Positions 39,012 through 47,989 of a DNA stretch of 64,000 nt are shown here, piece after piece. Location of the stretch: assembly GCF_013410355.1 (NCBI RefSeq), contig NZ_JACCFI010000001.1, positions 2,418,001 to 2,482,000 of the forward strand, given 5' to 3'. Both the position numbers and the translations under genes were made by a program. The stretch is from Agromyces hippuratus. GTDB lineage: Bacteria; Actinomycetota; Actinomycetes; Actinomycetales; Microbacteriaceae. The number at the start of each line of letters is the position of its first letter. Position 1 is the stretch's first letter. The notes beneath the pieces are model-generated. The model was not told where the DNA came from and did not search any database. It was given only the letters and a program-made list of their open reading frames with translations.

Positions 39012-39677
39012 ATGACCGACCAGCCCACCGGCCTCGCCGGCCGCACCGTGCTGATCGCCGGCGCGACGAGCGCCTCCGGCCGGGCGGTCGCCCGTGCCCT
39101 GCTCGACGCAGGGGCCCGCGTGGTCGCCGTCGGCAGTGACGACGGGCGCCTCGAGGCGCTCGAGGCCGAGTTGCCCGGCGTCATCGGCGAGCGCGCCGAC
39201 CTCACCGACGGCGACGACGTGCTCGAACTCGCGATGCGCGTGCATGCTCGGGTCGGCGACCTCGACGGCGTCGTGCACCTCGTCGGCGGCTGGCGCGGCG
39301 GCGGCGGCATCGCCGGGCAGACCGAAGAGGACTACCGCGTGCTCGAGCGGTCGTTCACGGCGCTGCGCTACGTCAGCCGTGCGTTCTGGGACGACCTCGT
39401 GGCCTCCCCCGCGGGCCGCATCGCGATCGTCTCGTCGACGACGGTCGACCGGCCCACCGCGGGCGGCGCGAACTACACCGCGATCAAGGCGGCGAGCGAG
39501 TCGTGGATGCGCTCGCTCGCGCAGGGCTTCGCCAAGGCGGGCGACACCGCCGCGGCCGTCACCTTCCGCGTGCAGGCCCTCGCCGGCCTCGAAGATCGGC
39601 TCGCCGCCGAGGTCGTCGAACTCTGGGCAGCGGATGCCGCTGAGCTGAACGGGCGCGTCGAGACGCTGTCGGCCTGA
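39012..39677 (+). CDS. SDR-family oxidoreductase linked to DUF6421
   Basis: 221 aa. Rossmann start TVLIAGATSASGRAVARALLDAGARVVAVGSDDGRL, then HLVGGWRGGGGIAG in place of the usual NNAG. A catalytic serine is in AIVSSTTVDRPTAGGANYTAIKAA, giving the Tyr-x3-Lys pair. It is shorter than classical SDRs and has a divergent cofactor loop. ATG 39012 follows GGAG. The neighbour DUF6421 probably shares its pathway, which is unknown. Confidence 0.85.
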   Translation: MTDQPTGLAGRTVLIAGATSASGRAVARALLDAGARVVAVGSDDGRLEALEAELPGVIGERADLTDGDDVLELAMRVHARVGDLDGVVHLVGGWRGGGGIAGQTEEDYRVLERSFTALRYVSRAFWDDLVASPAGRIAIVSSTTVDRPTAGGANYTAIKAASESWMRSLAQGFAKAGDTAAAVTFRVQALAGLEDRLAAEVVELWAADAAELNGRVETLSA

Positions 39678-39720
39678 ACCCACCGGCCGACTTCGACCGT
39701 CCGGCCCGATCGCGGATGTC

Positions 39721-40356
39721 TCAGGGAGCGGGCGTCGGCGCCTCGGTCGGAGGGGTCGGCGCTGCGGCGGGCGGCACGACCGGACGCGACTGGTCGGCAC
39801 GCACGGCCTCGCCGAGGCATCCGTCGTTCTCGCCGCCGTCGCCCTCGAGCGCGAGCCGCCATGCGGCCTCGCCGTCGGCGGTGAGTCCCTCGGGCATCGC
39901 CGGGGCCGTCGAGGTCGGGTCGCGTGGCTCGGTGGTCCACCACTCCCACTCGCGGTACTCGTGGCCGGCCGTGGTCATGCACTCGCGCACGAGCTGCTGG
40001 AACCCGAGCCAGGCCTGCTGCTCGTCGGGCGTCGGCACCGGGTCCGCCGCGGGCGGCTGCGTCGAATTCGGCGTGGGCGTCGGAGCGGGCGTCGGGCGCG
40101 GAGTCGCGTTCGGCGGCGGGGTCGGCTTCGGCAACGGAGCGCCATCGGTGTCGGCGCCGTCGACCGGGGCGTGCTGGTCGCCGCCCTGCGCCTCGCCCGC
40201 ATCGACGTCGAAGCCGTCTGAACCCGTCGCGACCGGCTGCGGCGAACGCGCGTCGTAGAGCACGGGCGCACCGGTGGTGGCAGCGGCGACGCCGATGAAG
40301 ATCGAGCCGATGAAGAGTGCCGCGACAGCAGCACTGAAGAGGACGGTCTTCCGCAT
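39721..40356 (-). CDS. Exported protein with one copy of a Cys/Trp domain
   Basis: 211 aa. N-terminal signal or anchor (residues 5-27). A Pro/Thr-rich spacer includes alternating PTP repeats (about 75-105). The C-terminal domain reads WLGFQQLVRECMTTAGHEY, followed by EWEWWT and a late GCLGEAV. The same domain occurs twice in the protein encoded at 42367-43194. Two conserved cysteines may form a disulfide outside the membrane. I do not recognise a named family. ATG 40356 follows GGGAGG. Confidence 0.75.
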   Translation of the reverse strand: MRKTVLFSAAVAALFIGSIFIGVAAATTGAPVLYDARSPQPVATGSDGFDVDAGEAQGGDQHAPVDGADTDGAPLPKPTPPPNATPRPTPAPTPTPNSTQPPAADPVPTPDEQQAWLGFQQLVRECMTTAGHEYREWEWWTTEPRDPTSTAPAMPEGLTADGEAAWRLALEGDGGENDGCLGEAVRADQSRPVVPPAAAPTPPTEAPTPAP

Positions 40357-40474
40357 CGGGCACCTCCCGCCGCGATTCGGGAACGACCAGCCGGCCGCTC
40401 GGGCGTGTCCGAGCCATGGTACACGTCCCCCGAACGGGGGGCGAACCCGTGAAATCGGCCGATGAGCGGGTGAA

Positions 40475-41797
40475 CTACCCCACTGGCGGCCCCTGCTCCG
40501 TGATCTCCTCGGGGCTCTCGGGCGACTCGTCGGTCGCGACATCCGCCGGCGAACCCTGCCTGCGACTCAGCCACAGGAACGGCACGGCGAGGGCCTGGAT
40601 GCCGCCGCTCACGACGAGCGATCCGGGGTAGCCCCAGAGGTCGGCCGAACGGCCGAGCACCGGCTGGATCACGGCGCCGCCCGTGCTGCCGAGCAGCGAG
40701 TCGAACGAGAGCACGGTCGCGCGCTGCTGCGACGGGATCATGTCGTTCAGGTACGCCTGCTGCACCGGGCCGGCGGCCGCGTCGACGAGCCCCCAGACAG
40801 TGAGGAGCACGAGCGCGATCCAGAAGTTCCGGTTCACGCCGAGGGCGAGCAGCACGAGGCTCGATACGACGAGGCTCAGGATGATGGTCGTCGTGCGCTT
40901 GCGGAAGCGCCGGCGCACCCACGGCGCCACGAGCCCGCCGATGACCTGCGACCCCGACAGGATCGCCGCGGCGAGACCCGCGATCGAGTAGGCGCCCGTG
41001 TCGCCCCAGAGTTCGACGAGGTAGGGCTGCAGCGCGTAGAAGACGTAGAAGCCGACGCCCGTCGTGAAGAACGACGCGAACATGACGTACCGCACCGGGC
41101 GCCGCCCCAGCCCGTACTTCACCGAGGCGTTGAAGACCTCCTTCGTCGCGCGGATCGGGTGCGCGCGCCCGGCCGGCGTGAACCCGAGGTCGTGCATCAC
41201 GACCGCCGCGACCACGAACATGACGATGAGGATGCCCGCACGGATGAGGAACGGCACCCCGAGATTCGTCGCCTGGGCGACCACGCCGCCCAGGATCGAG
41301 CCGATGAACATCGCCGCGCCCGCGAGCGCGAGCCCGCGCCCGAAGACCCGTTCGAGGCCGCCCGTGTAGCCGGTCGCGGCGAGCGCGTCGACGAGCCACG
41401 CCTCGACGGCACCCGAGAAGAAGGTGAAGCCGAGCCCGAGCAGCACCGAGACGATGGCCCACATCCAGAACGGCGAATGGGCCACCCACAGCAGGTAGTA
41501 CAGCACCGTCGTCACGGCGAGCGTGACGGTGCCGAGCAGGTACGAGACCCGTCGCCCGAGGGTGTCGGCGACGACGCCCGTCGGCACCTCGAAGATCACC
41601 ATTCCCACCGAGAAGAAGGCGTTGGCGGCGAACGCCTCGAAGTTCGTGAGGCCGGCGTCGAGCAGGAAGAGCGTGTTGACGCCCCAGATGAACGAGGCGG
41701 CGAGCGTGTTGCCGATGAGCAACGTGAAGTACGCCGCCTGCACCCGGCGCGCCGCCGGGTTCGGTGCCGTCTCCTCGCGCGTCGCGCGTTCGGCCAT
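40475..41797 (-). CDS. MFS transporter
   Basis: 440 aa, twelve predicted helices. FEVPTGVVADTLGRRVSYLLG is the MFS loop 2-3 motif and FFSGAVEAWLVDAL lies in helix 4. The second half opens with KYGLGRRPVRYVMF. It resembles uncharacterised actinobacterial MFS proteins of the drug or tetracycline-efflux-like group. Substrate unknown. Its start is 131 bp from a divergent holin-like gene. Confidence 0.88.
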   Translation of the reverse strand: MAERATREETAPNPAARRVQAAYFTLLIGNTLAASFIWGVNTLFLLDAGLTNFEAFAANAFFSVGMVIFEVPTGVVADTLGRRVSYLLGTVTLAVTTVLYYLLWVAHSPFWMWAIVSVLLGLGFTFFSGAVEAWLVDALAATGYTGGLERVFGRGLALAGAAMFIGSILGGVVAQATNLGVPFLIRAGILIVMFVVAAVVMHDLGFTPAGRAHPIRATKEVFNASVKYGLGRRPVRYVMFASFFTTGVGFYVFYALQPYLVELWGDTGAYSIAGLAAAILSGSQVIGGLVAPWVRRRFRKRTTTIILSLVVSSLVLLALGVNRNFWIALVLLTVWGLVDAAAGPVQQAYLNDMIPSQQRATVLSFDSLLGSTGGAVIQPVLGRSADLWGYPGSLVVSGGIQALAVPFLWLSRRQGSPADVATDESPESPEEITEQGPPVG

Positions 41798-41928
41798 GCG
41801 ACATATCTTGCTCGCTTCGCGCGCGCACCGCCACGGTCGATCATCGGGTACTGTCGTGCACTGCCCGAGCGGATGCCGCCGCGGCGCGCTGCTCGACGCG
41901 GCATCCGCCGCCCCGCTACGCTCGCGGC

Positions 41929-42315
41929 ATGATCCGGTTCCTCATCCGCACGCTGATCTCCCTCGTGACGGTCGCCATCGGCCTGCTCGTCGCGTCGTGG
42001 ATCCTCCCCGACTTCCATATCGAGTGGGGCGGGTTCCTCATCGCCATCGTCGTCTTCACGATCGCGCAGGCGGTGCTCGGCCCGTTCATCTTCAACGTCG
42101 CGCGGCAGCACGCGTCTGCGATCCTCGGCGGCATCGGCCTCGTCTCGACGTTCGTGGCGCTGCTGATCGCGTCGCTCTTCCCGGGCGGCATCACGATCGA
42201 CGGCTGGGTGACCTGGGTGCTCGCGACCCTCACCATCTGGATCATCACCGCACTCGGCACCTGGCTCCTGCCCCTCATCTTCCTCAAGGAGAAGGTGAAG
42301 GGCGTCAAGGCCTGA
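41929..42315 (+). CDS. Phage-holin-family four-helix membrane protein
   Basis: 128 aa. Four hydrophobic helices with few charges, starting IRFLIRTLISLVTVAIGLLVASWILPDF and ending LPLIFLKEKVKGVKA. It matches the small membrane family (PF04020-type) labelled mycobacterial four-TMS phage holin. In most actinobacteria it is a chromosomal envelope protein rather than a lysis protein, and there is no prophage here. ATG 41929 is in the usual place. Confidence 0.85.
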   Translation: MIRFLIRTLISLVTVAIGLLVASWILPDFHIEWGGFLIAIVVFTIAQAVLGPFIFNVARQHASAILGGIGLVSTFVALLIASLFPGGITIDGWVTWVLATLTIWIITALGTWLLPLIFLKEKVKGVKA

Positions 42316-42366
42316 GCCGCGGCATCCGCCGGGCCCAGGCCTCGTGCACGCAGTGAACGCACCGGC

Positions 42367-43194
42367 TCAGTGCATGTTGTCGTTGCCCGACTCGTGCACG
42401 GCGCGGCCCCAGCAGCCCGCGTCCTCCCAGCGGTAGGCCGCGCCGCCGGCGGCGTTGCCGTCGAGCGCGAGCGTCCACTCGGCCCGCTCGGCTTCCGTGA
42501 GGTCGAGTGGTTGGGCCTCCGACCCGTCGGGGTTCCACCACTCGAAGTAGAGGTACTCATGCCCGGCCTCGGCCATGCAGTCGCGCACGCGCTGCTGGAA
42601 CTCGAGCCAGATCTCGCGCTCGGTCGGCGCTTCAGGGTCGACGGGCGTCTCGGGGGCGCCGAGCGGCTGCCCGGCCTCGCGTGCCTCGACCTCGGCCTTG
42701 TCGCCCGCCTCGGCGCAGCCTCCGCCGGGGTTGTAGATGTCGGGTCCGTAGAGCGCCTGAGACCAGAGGATCGTGGTCTCGTAGTCGAGTCCGGTCGGCT
42801 GCGGGCTGCCGCCGAGCCACCACTGCCACTCGAGGAAGTCGAAGCCGGCGTCGGCCATGCACTCGCGGATGACGACCTGCTTGCCGAGCCACTCCGAGCG
42901 GGCTTCGGGCGTCACGAACTGGTCGCTCAGCGGGTCGAGGTAGGGGTTGTAGTCGGCGGCGTTCGTATCGATGCCGGATGCCGCGGCGACCTGCGAGGTC
43001 TGGCCGGTTCCGGCCGGTGCGGCAACCGCCGTCTGCTCGGGGCGAGGTTCGGCGCTGTCGTCGATCTCGGAGGAGACGAGCTCGACCTGCGGCTGGCCGG
43101 CGGTGTACGCGGCCGCGCCGAGCGCGACGATGGACGCCCCGCCGAGCACTGCGCCCGTGATCGCGGCGATGGCGGCGATGCGTTGCACGTTCAT
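42367..43194 (-). CDS. Exported protein with two copies of a Cys/Trp domain
   Basis: 275 aa. Signal/anchor helix (residues 8-30), a disordered Ala/Thr/Gln spacer, then two tandem domains. The first has EWLGKQVVIRECMADAGFDF, LEWQWW and GGGCAEAG. The second has WLEFQQRVRDCMAEAGHEYL, YFEWW and DAGCWGRAVHE. Each has two cysteines and a Trp cluster. The ATG overlaps the stop of the upstream membrane gene (ATGA), placing it third in a padR operon. Family unnamed to my knowledge. Confidence 0.78.
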   Translation of the reverse strand: MNVQRIAAIAAITGAVLGGASIVALGAAAYTAGQPQVELVSSEIDDSAEPRPEQTAVAAPAGTGQTSQVAAASGIDTNAADYNPYLDPLSDQFVTPEARSEWLGKQVVIRECMADAGFDFLEWQWWLGGSPQPTGLDYETTILWSQALYGPDIYNPGGGCAEAGDKAEVEAREAGQPLGAPETPVDPEAPTEREIWLEFQQRVRDCMAEAGHEYLYFEWWNPDGSEAQPLDLTEAERAEWTLALDGNAAGGAAYRWEDAGCWGRAVHESGNDNMH

Positions 43195-44003
43195 GCGATG
43201 GTTCCTTCGGGGTCGATGATGGGCGAACGGTGCGGCCGCTCGGGTCGCGCGGCCCACAGGGCCTTGGCCGACGGCAGCCACCAGGCGGCCATCGAGACGA
43301 AGAAGAGCACCCCGGCGGCGGACAGCACGCGATTGATGAGGATCGCCTCGACGAGCGCCGAGGAGTAGAAGGCGCTGAGCGTGGTGCTCGTGGCGATGAG
43401 CGTGTACATGCCGAAGCGGAGCAGCACGTAACTCGCGACGGCGAGCCAGAGCGCGCCGAGCCAGCGCGCCTCGGGCACGATCGTCAGCGCCGAGCCGATG
43501 AGGGCGAGACCGAGACCGACGACCCCGGCGGCGACGAGGTCCCACGCGCCGGCCCACGAGCCGTCGAGCATGCCTGCCCCGACCCGCACGACGATGAGCA
43601 CGCCCCAGGCGAGCAGCATCGCGGTCGCGACGTGCGCGAGTGCGGGCAGCGCGAGCGGGAAGGTGCCCTTCGGTGCCGTCAGCGAGACGCCGCGCAGCCG
43701 GGCGACCCGCCAGGCGAGGTCGGCGGGAACCCCGCGGATCGCGCGGCCGACGATCGAACGGCCGACACCGGCCGCATCGCCCGCTGCCGTGCGCTCCTCG
43801 AAGACGTCGGACTCGAGTTCGGCGAGGCGGTCGGCGGCGAGGTCATCGGGCAGGTCGCGCGTGTACCAGCGGCCCCAGGCCAGCACGGCACGGTCGCTGC
43901 GATGCACGGCACGGTCGCCGCCGTGCATGGCGCGGTCGCGTGAATGAGCGGATGTCGCGAGCTCACGCCCCTCGAGCGCACCGTCGATGCGCTCGGCGGT
44001 CAT
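43191..44003 (-). CDS. PadR-linked multi-pass membrane protein
   Basis: 270 aa. A cytoplasmic N-terminal segment of about 105 residues has a short degenerate repeat (DRAMHGG, DRAVHRS, DRAVLAW) and an acidic helix DLAADRLAELESDVFEE. About five to six membrane helices follow. The head (WYTRDLPDDLAADRLAELESDVFEE) recalls actinobacterial PadR-associated membrane proteins. The gene overlaps the PadR gene upstream and the exported Cys/Trp protein downstream, both by ATGA. Role unknown. Confidence 0.75.
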   Translation of the reverse strand: MTAERIDGALEGRELATSAHSRDRAMHGGDRAVHRSDRAVLAWGRWYTRDLPDDLAADRLAELESDVFEERTAAGDAAGVGRSIVGRAIRGVPADLAWRVARLRGVSLTAPKGTFPLALPALAHVATAMLLAWGVLIVVRVGAGMLDGSWAGAWDLVAAGVVGLGLALIGSALTIVPEARWLGALWLAVASYVLLRFGMYTLIATSTTLSAFYSSALVEAILINRVLSAAGVLFFVSMAAWWLPSAKALWAARPERPHRSPIIDPEGTIA

Positions 44004-44356
44004 GCGAAGGCCGCCTTCGCCGGGGCGGCAGCGACGACCCGCCGCGCCTCGAGCTCGGTGCGGTACGCGAGTTCGCCGGCACCCGTGACGCGATACAGGC
44101 GGCGTCGCGGGCGCCCCTCGGCCTCACCGATCGCGGCATCCTCCCAGACGGATTCGAGGAGACCCCGTTCACTCAGGCGGGCGAGCGCCTTGTAGAGCGT
44201 GCCGTGCGCGGTGAGCGCGGCGGCATCCGATCGCTCGGCGATGCGCTTCGCGAGCGCGAAGCCGTAGAACTCGCCGTCGTCTCCTTGGAGCTCCATGCCT
44301 GCGGCGAGGATGTCGACCTCGAGGTCGACGAGCCGTCCTTCGCGTCTGCGTGCCAT
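44000..44356 (-). CDS. PadR-family transcriptional regulator
   Basis: 118 aa. PadR winged helix: DILAAGMELQGDDGEFYGFALAKRIAER, TAHGTLYKALARLSERGLLES and the wing RPRRRLYRVTGAGE. It is the first gene of a three-gene overlapping operon with a membrane protein and the exported Cys/Trp protein, so it probably autoregulates that operon. The inducer is unknown. Confidence 0.9.
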   Translation of the reverse strand: MARRREGRLVDLEVDILAAGMELQGDDGEFYGFALAKRIAERSDAAALTAHGTLYKALARLSERGLLESVWEDAAIGEAEGRPRRRLYRVTGAGELAYRTELEARRVVAAAPAKAAFA

Positions 44357-44497
44357 GGGAAGAGAATAGGAAGATATCTTCCCCGTGACAAGACCTCACC
44401 CGATACTGAGCAGGATTCGGAATTCGGCGCCCCTCGGGTTAGCCTGCTCGTCACCATCCGCGAACCCGACGCGGATCCGTACCGGGAGCCCCCGCCC

Positions 44498-45340
44498 ATG
44501 CGCAAGCGCACCGTCGCGCTCATCGTCGTCGCCGCCGTCATCCTCGCCCTGCTCGGCGGGGTCTACTGGGCGGGTCGCCACCTCTTCCACGAACCCACCG
44601 CGAGGGGCGTCGACTCGATCGTCGCCGAACTCGACGGCGAGCGCGTGCTCGGCGTGTTCGCGCACCCCGATGACGAGCAGACCGTCAACGGACTGTTCTT
44701 CCGCGCCCACCAGGGCGGCGCGTACACGGCGATGATCACGGCGACCCAGGGCGAGGCCGGGCACCAGACCCCCGTGGTCGCGCGGCAGGCGGACCTCGGC
44801 GACATCCGCAGGGCCGAGGCGCTGAAGAACAGCTTCAACCTCGGCGTCGACCGCCACGTCGTCTGGGACTATCCCGACGGCGGCGTGCCCGAGGCCGATG
44901 AAGACGAGCTCGTCGCGCGCGTCGTCGCCGAGATGAAGCGGGTGCAGCCCGACATCGTCGTCGGCTTCTGGCCCGAAAGCGGGGCGACGGGGCACGAGGA
45001 TCACATGCAGATGGGCCGGGTGACCGAGCTCGCGATCGCCGAACTCGAGGCATCGGGCGGCGCCTACACCGGACCGAAGCACCTCGTCTCCACGATCAGC
45101 CCGTCGGGTGCGCTCTCGATCTTCGGCGGCGAGGCCGGCGCGTTCGTCGTCGCCAACCAGCCGAAGCCCGAGTACGCCATGAGCGCCGAGGTGGCGAAGA
45201 AGCACGAGGGCTGGACGATCCACGCCTCGCAGTCGAACTACATGCAGGAGTCGTACATCCTGCCGACGTGGCTCATCTACGCGCTCTGGGATCAGGAGTT
45301 CTACCACGTGCGCGATCTCGAGGCCGAGCCGCTGGGGTGA
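44498..45340 (+). CDS. PIG-L-family deacetylase, membrane-anchored
   Basis: 280 aa. An N-terminal membrane helix (about residues 5-25) is followed by a LmbE/PIG-L fold. The zinc site is formed by AHPDDE and the histidines of ESGATGHEDHMQMG, and TQGEAGHQT is the second conserved block. Family members deacetylate N-acetylglucosamine-containing lipids, mycothiol intermediates or bacillithiol conjugates. A membrane anchor points to an envelope glycan or lipid substrate. GGGAGCC precedes ATG 44498 at a suitable distance. Confidence 0.9.
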   Translation: MRKRTVALIVVAAVILALLGGVYWAGRHLFHEPTARGVDSIVAELDGERVLGVFAHPDDEQTVNGLFFRAHQGGAYTAMITATQGEAGHQTPVVARQADLGDIRRAEALKNSFNLGVDRHVVWDYPDGGVPEADEDELVARVVAEMKRVQPDIVVGFWPESGATGHEDHMQMGRVTELAIAELEASGGAYTGPKHLVSTISPSGALSIFGGEAGAFVVANQPKPEYAMSAEVAKKHEGWTIHASQSNYMQESYILPTWLIYALWDQEFYHVRDLEAEPLG

Positions 45341-45449
45341 GGTCGGGGGCTGAACCGAGCTCGGCTGTGGAGAACTTCCACATTTCACCTCCTGTGGAGG
45401 AGGAGTCGGTCGAAATAGCAGGTGAGCGGGCGTTTTATCGGTCGTTCGA

Positions 45450-46895
45450 ATGTCGGTGGGTGGTGGCAGTGTGGTCGACATGGCAGGCATTCCCGAGGCG
45501 CTCGAGCAGGTACGCTCGGCGCTTCATGCCGCGCTCGATCTCGACCCACCGCGGGGGCTCGGTGATGACGAACTGCTCGTCGCACTGGGGGCGCTCGAAG
45601 GCGTCGGGCGGTTGCTCGACGCGCACCGTGCCACCTTCGCCGGTGAGGTCGCCGACCGCAGCCGGGTCGAACTCGGCGCCGGGCGCCTGTCGACGCGCAA
45701 GGGGTGCCGGTCTGCGGCCGAACTGATCGAACGAGTCACGCAGGTCTCGGGCACCGAGGCGCGCCGCAGAGTCTCGGTCGGTAGGGCGACCCTGGCCGAT
45801 ACCGGCCTGACCGGGCAGCCCGTGCCGGCGGCGCACCCGCACGTGGCCGCTGCACTCGTCGCAGGCTCGCTCGGCCTCGACGCGGCAGCGACGATCGTTC
45901 GGGAACTCGGTCGCACCCGCACCGTGGCCGACCCCACGCGACTCGATGTCGCCGAGCGTGAACTCGTCGACCAGGCGACCGGCACGGGTGACGCGGCACC
46001 GGTGCGTGCCAGCGCCGACGAGCTCGCCGTGCAGGCCCGCGCGTGGGCGGTGTTCCTGGATCAAGACGGAACAGAACCCGACGACGAACGCGCGATGCGC
46101 CGGCGCGGGTTCCGGGTCGGGCGCGCACGCGACGGACTCATCCAGATCTCGGGCGAGTTGCTGCCCGAGGTCGCGGCGAAGCTGAAGCGCCTCCTCGATG
46201 CGCACCTCTCGCCCCGCAGCGGCGGCGGATTCCTCACCGGCGCCGAACGCTCCGACCTCGCGGTGCAGGCCGAGACCCGCACCACCGAACAGCAACGGCA
46301 CGACGTGCTCGCCGCGATCATCGACACCGCGGCACGGTCCGGCGAACACCCGAGCATCGGCGGCGCAGCACCGACGGTGCTCGTCAGCGTTCGGGCAGTC
46401 GACCTCGAGACCGGCTCCGGTGCCGGGCACGCCGACGGCGTCGAACTGCCGATCTCACTCCGCGCGGTGCGGCACATGGTCTGCACCGGAGGCATCCAGA
46501 CCGTGGTCTCCGACGCCGCGGGCCGCATCATCCGCCTCGGTTCACCTGAACGCTGCTTCACCCCGCACCAACGACGGGCGATCACCCTCCGCGACGGCGG
46601 CTGCCTCATCCCCGGCTGCACCGTGCCCGCTGCCTGGTGCGAGATCCACCACGTCATCCCAGACGCACGCGGCGGCCCCACTCACACCGAGAACGGCGTA
46701 CTCCTGTGCTGGTTCCATCACCGCACGATCGACTCATCGGGGTGGGGCATCCGCATGCGACGCGGGGTGCCCGAGATCCGGCCACCCGCCTGGCTCGACC
46801 CGGGCGGCAGCTGGCGCAAGTCGACCACCTCACCCACCCGACTCGCCGATCGACTCGACCACGACCACGCACCACCCGAACGCAAGACGGCGTGA
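45450..46895 (+). CDS. DUF222 and HNH endonuclease-domain protein
   Basis: 481 aa (ATG 45480 is an alternative; neither has a clear ribosome binding site). The N-terminal helical DUF222 region covers about residues 20-370. The C-terminal HNH nuclease site is CLIPGCTVPAAWCEIHHVIP followed by GGPTHTENGVLLCWFHHRTID, with zinc cysteines and catalytic histidines intact. This is the abundant 13E12-repeat-type family of actinobacteria, found in many copies per genome. Its target is unknown and it is possibly a selfish or phage-related nuclease. Confidence 0.93.
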   Translation: MSVGGGSVVDMAGIPEALEQVRSALHAALDLDPPRGLGDDELLVALGALEGVGRLLDAHRATFAGEVADRSRVELGAGRLSTRKGCRSAAELIERVTQVSGTEARRRVSVGRATLADTGLTGQPVPAAHPHVAAALVAGSLGLDAAATIVRELGRTRTVADPTRLDVAERELVDQATGTGDAAPVRASADELAVQARAWAVFLDQDGTEPDDERAMRRRGFRVGRARDGLIQISGELLPEVAAKLKRLLDAHLSPRSGGGFLTGAERSDLAVQAETRTTEQQRHDVLAAIIDTAARSGEHPSIGGAAPTVLVSVRAVDLETGSGAGHADGVELPISLRAVRHMVCTGGIQTVVSDAAGRIIRLGSPERCFTPHQRRAITLRDGGCLIPGCTVPAAWCEIHHVIPDARGGPTHTENGVLLCWFHHRTIDSSGWGIRMRRGVPEIRPPAWLDPGGSWRKSTTSPTRLADRLDHDHAPPERKTA

Positions 46896-47009
46896 CAGGT
46901 CGAGGGCGGCTTCGAGATCACATCGGGCTCCGTCACGGTTCGCTGGAGCCCTGACGCTCGACGACTTCGACGGCTTCGACGGCTCGACGAGCCGATGCAT
47001 CCGCTGCGC

Positions 47010-47525
47010 TCAGAACCGCCGGGTGAACGGCTCGGGCTTCCGCATACGCACGAGCAGCACGATGGGAATCAGCACGTACGGCAGGTTGAATGCGAGGAAC
47101 TTCACGGGGTTGGTCGTCTGCCACTCGGGCTCGCCGAAGAACTCGACGCCGAACACGATGATGCCCGTGATGGTCGAGATCATCGTCGCGTAGATGACGC
47201 TGGGCAGTTGGATCCAGTTCCAGCCGCGGACGAGCGAGATGACGAGCAGGATGTAGAACGGCATGTAGACGAAGGCCGAGAGCCCGGTGACGATGCGCAT
47301 CCACACCGGCGGCTCCATGAACAACGGGTCGGTGTCGCTCGCGTACCAGTAGTTCGAGTTCACGAAGAAGTTCGCCGACGGCTGCGAGATGTCGACGCCG
47401 AGCGTCGGCAGCATGTCGCTGATCAGGCTCGTGATCGTGAAGAGCGAGAAGACCACGATGAAGAACCAGTCGAACGGACGTTCACGCAGCGGCAGGTTCG
47501 GCACGGGCCCCGGTTCGGCGGTCAT
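47010..47525 (-). CDS. EXPERA/emopamil-binding-like membrane protein
   Basis: 171 aa. Four membrane helices with charged residues within them (RPFDWFFIVVFSLFTITSLISD, WMRIVTGLSAFVYMPFYILLV, VIYATMISTITGIIVFGVEF, FLAFNLPYVLIPIVLL). The four-helix arrangement and the position of Asp/Glu/Tyr within the helices fit the EXPERA (DUF2781) group, which includes sterol isomerase-like and TMEM97-like proteins. The enzymatic role is uncertain in bacteria. ATG 47525 is chosen. Confidence 0.6.
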   Translation of the reverse strand: MTAEPGPVPNLPLRERPFDWFFIVVFSLFTITSLISDMLPTLGVDISQPSANFFVNSNYWYASDTDPLFMEPPVWMRIVTGLSAFVYMPFYILLVISLVRGWNWIQLPSVIYATMISTITGIIVFGVEFFGEPEWQTTNPVKFLAFNLPYVLIPIVLLVRMRKPEPFTRRF

Positions 47526-47579
47526 GGATCGAGAGCGTAGCGGCGAGCGCGGCATCCGCGCAGCGGGGATGGTGTGGCA

Positions 47580-47593
47580 TGATGATTTCATCA
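47580..47593. promoter_or_regulatory. Likely ArsR operator
   Basis: TGATGA-TT-TCATCA, perfect 6-bp arms, 24 bp upstream of the preferred ArsR start (47618). It supports a start downstream of the palindrome rather than the ATG codons at 47579 and 47582, which overlap it. Confidence 0.6.
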
Positions 47594-47617
47594 ATCCATA
47601 AACCCATGGAGATGCCG

Positions 47618-47989
47618 ATGCTCTCGGACCCCAACCGCCCGCTGTACGAGGTGAAGGCCGGCCTCTTCAAGGGCCTCGCCCATCCGATCCGCATCCGCAT
47701 CCTCGAGGTGCTCTCGACCGCGCCCGAGGCATCCGTCTCGGAGCTCATCGCGGCGACCTCGCTCGAGGCATCGCACCTGTCGCAGCACCTTGCGGTGCTC
47801 CGTCGCAATCGGCTCGTCGTGGCCGACCGACGCGGCAGCCTCGTCTACTACCGGCTGGCCTATCCCCAGGTCGCCGACCTGCTGCGCGTGGCTCGCGCGC
47901 TGCTCGGTGAGATCCTCGAGACCACCCAGCGCCAGCTCGTCGACCAGGGCGGGCTGCCCGAGATCCCGCCGGTGAGCGTGCCGGCATGA
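47618..47989 (+). CDS. ArsR-family regulator of a SulP transporter
   Basis: 123 aa from ATG 47618 (GGAG 6 nt upstream). Winged helix GLAHPIRIRILEVLS, SVSELIAATSLEASHLSQHLAVLRRNRLVVADRRGSLVYYRL. No metal-binding cysteines are present, so it is not a typical metal sensor. ArsR regulators fused to SulP operons are thought to respond to reactive sulfur or redox state in some groups, but the usual Cys pair is absent here. The stop overlaps the SulP start (ATGA). Confidence 0.9.
   Translation: MLSDPNRPLYEVKAGLFKGLAHPIRIRILEVLSTAPEASVSELIAATSLEASHLSQHLAVLRRNRLVVADRRGSLVYYRLAYPQVADLLRVARALLGEILETTQRQLVDQGGLPEIPPVSVPA

Noticed and set aside
41929..42315. A prophage lysis module around the holin-family protein
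   Set aside because: No endolysin, phage structural gene or integrase is nearby; this holin family is a normal chromosomal membrane protein in actinobacteria.
45450..46895. A homing endonuclease or mobile intron from the HNH domain
   Set aside because: The DUF222-HNH architecture is a stand-alone family. No intron or intein splice motifs or interrupted host gene are present.
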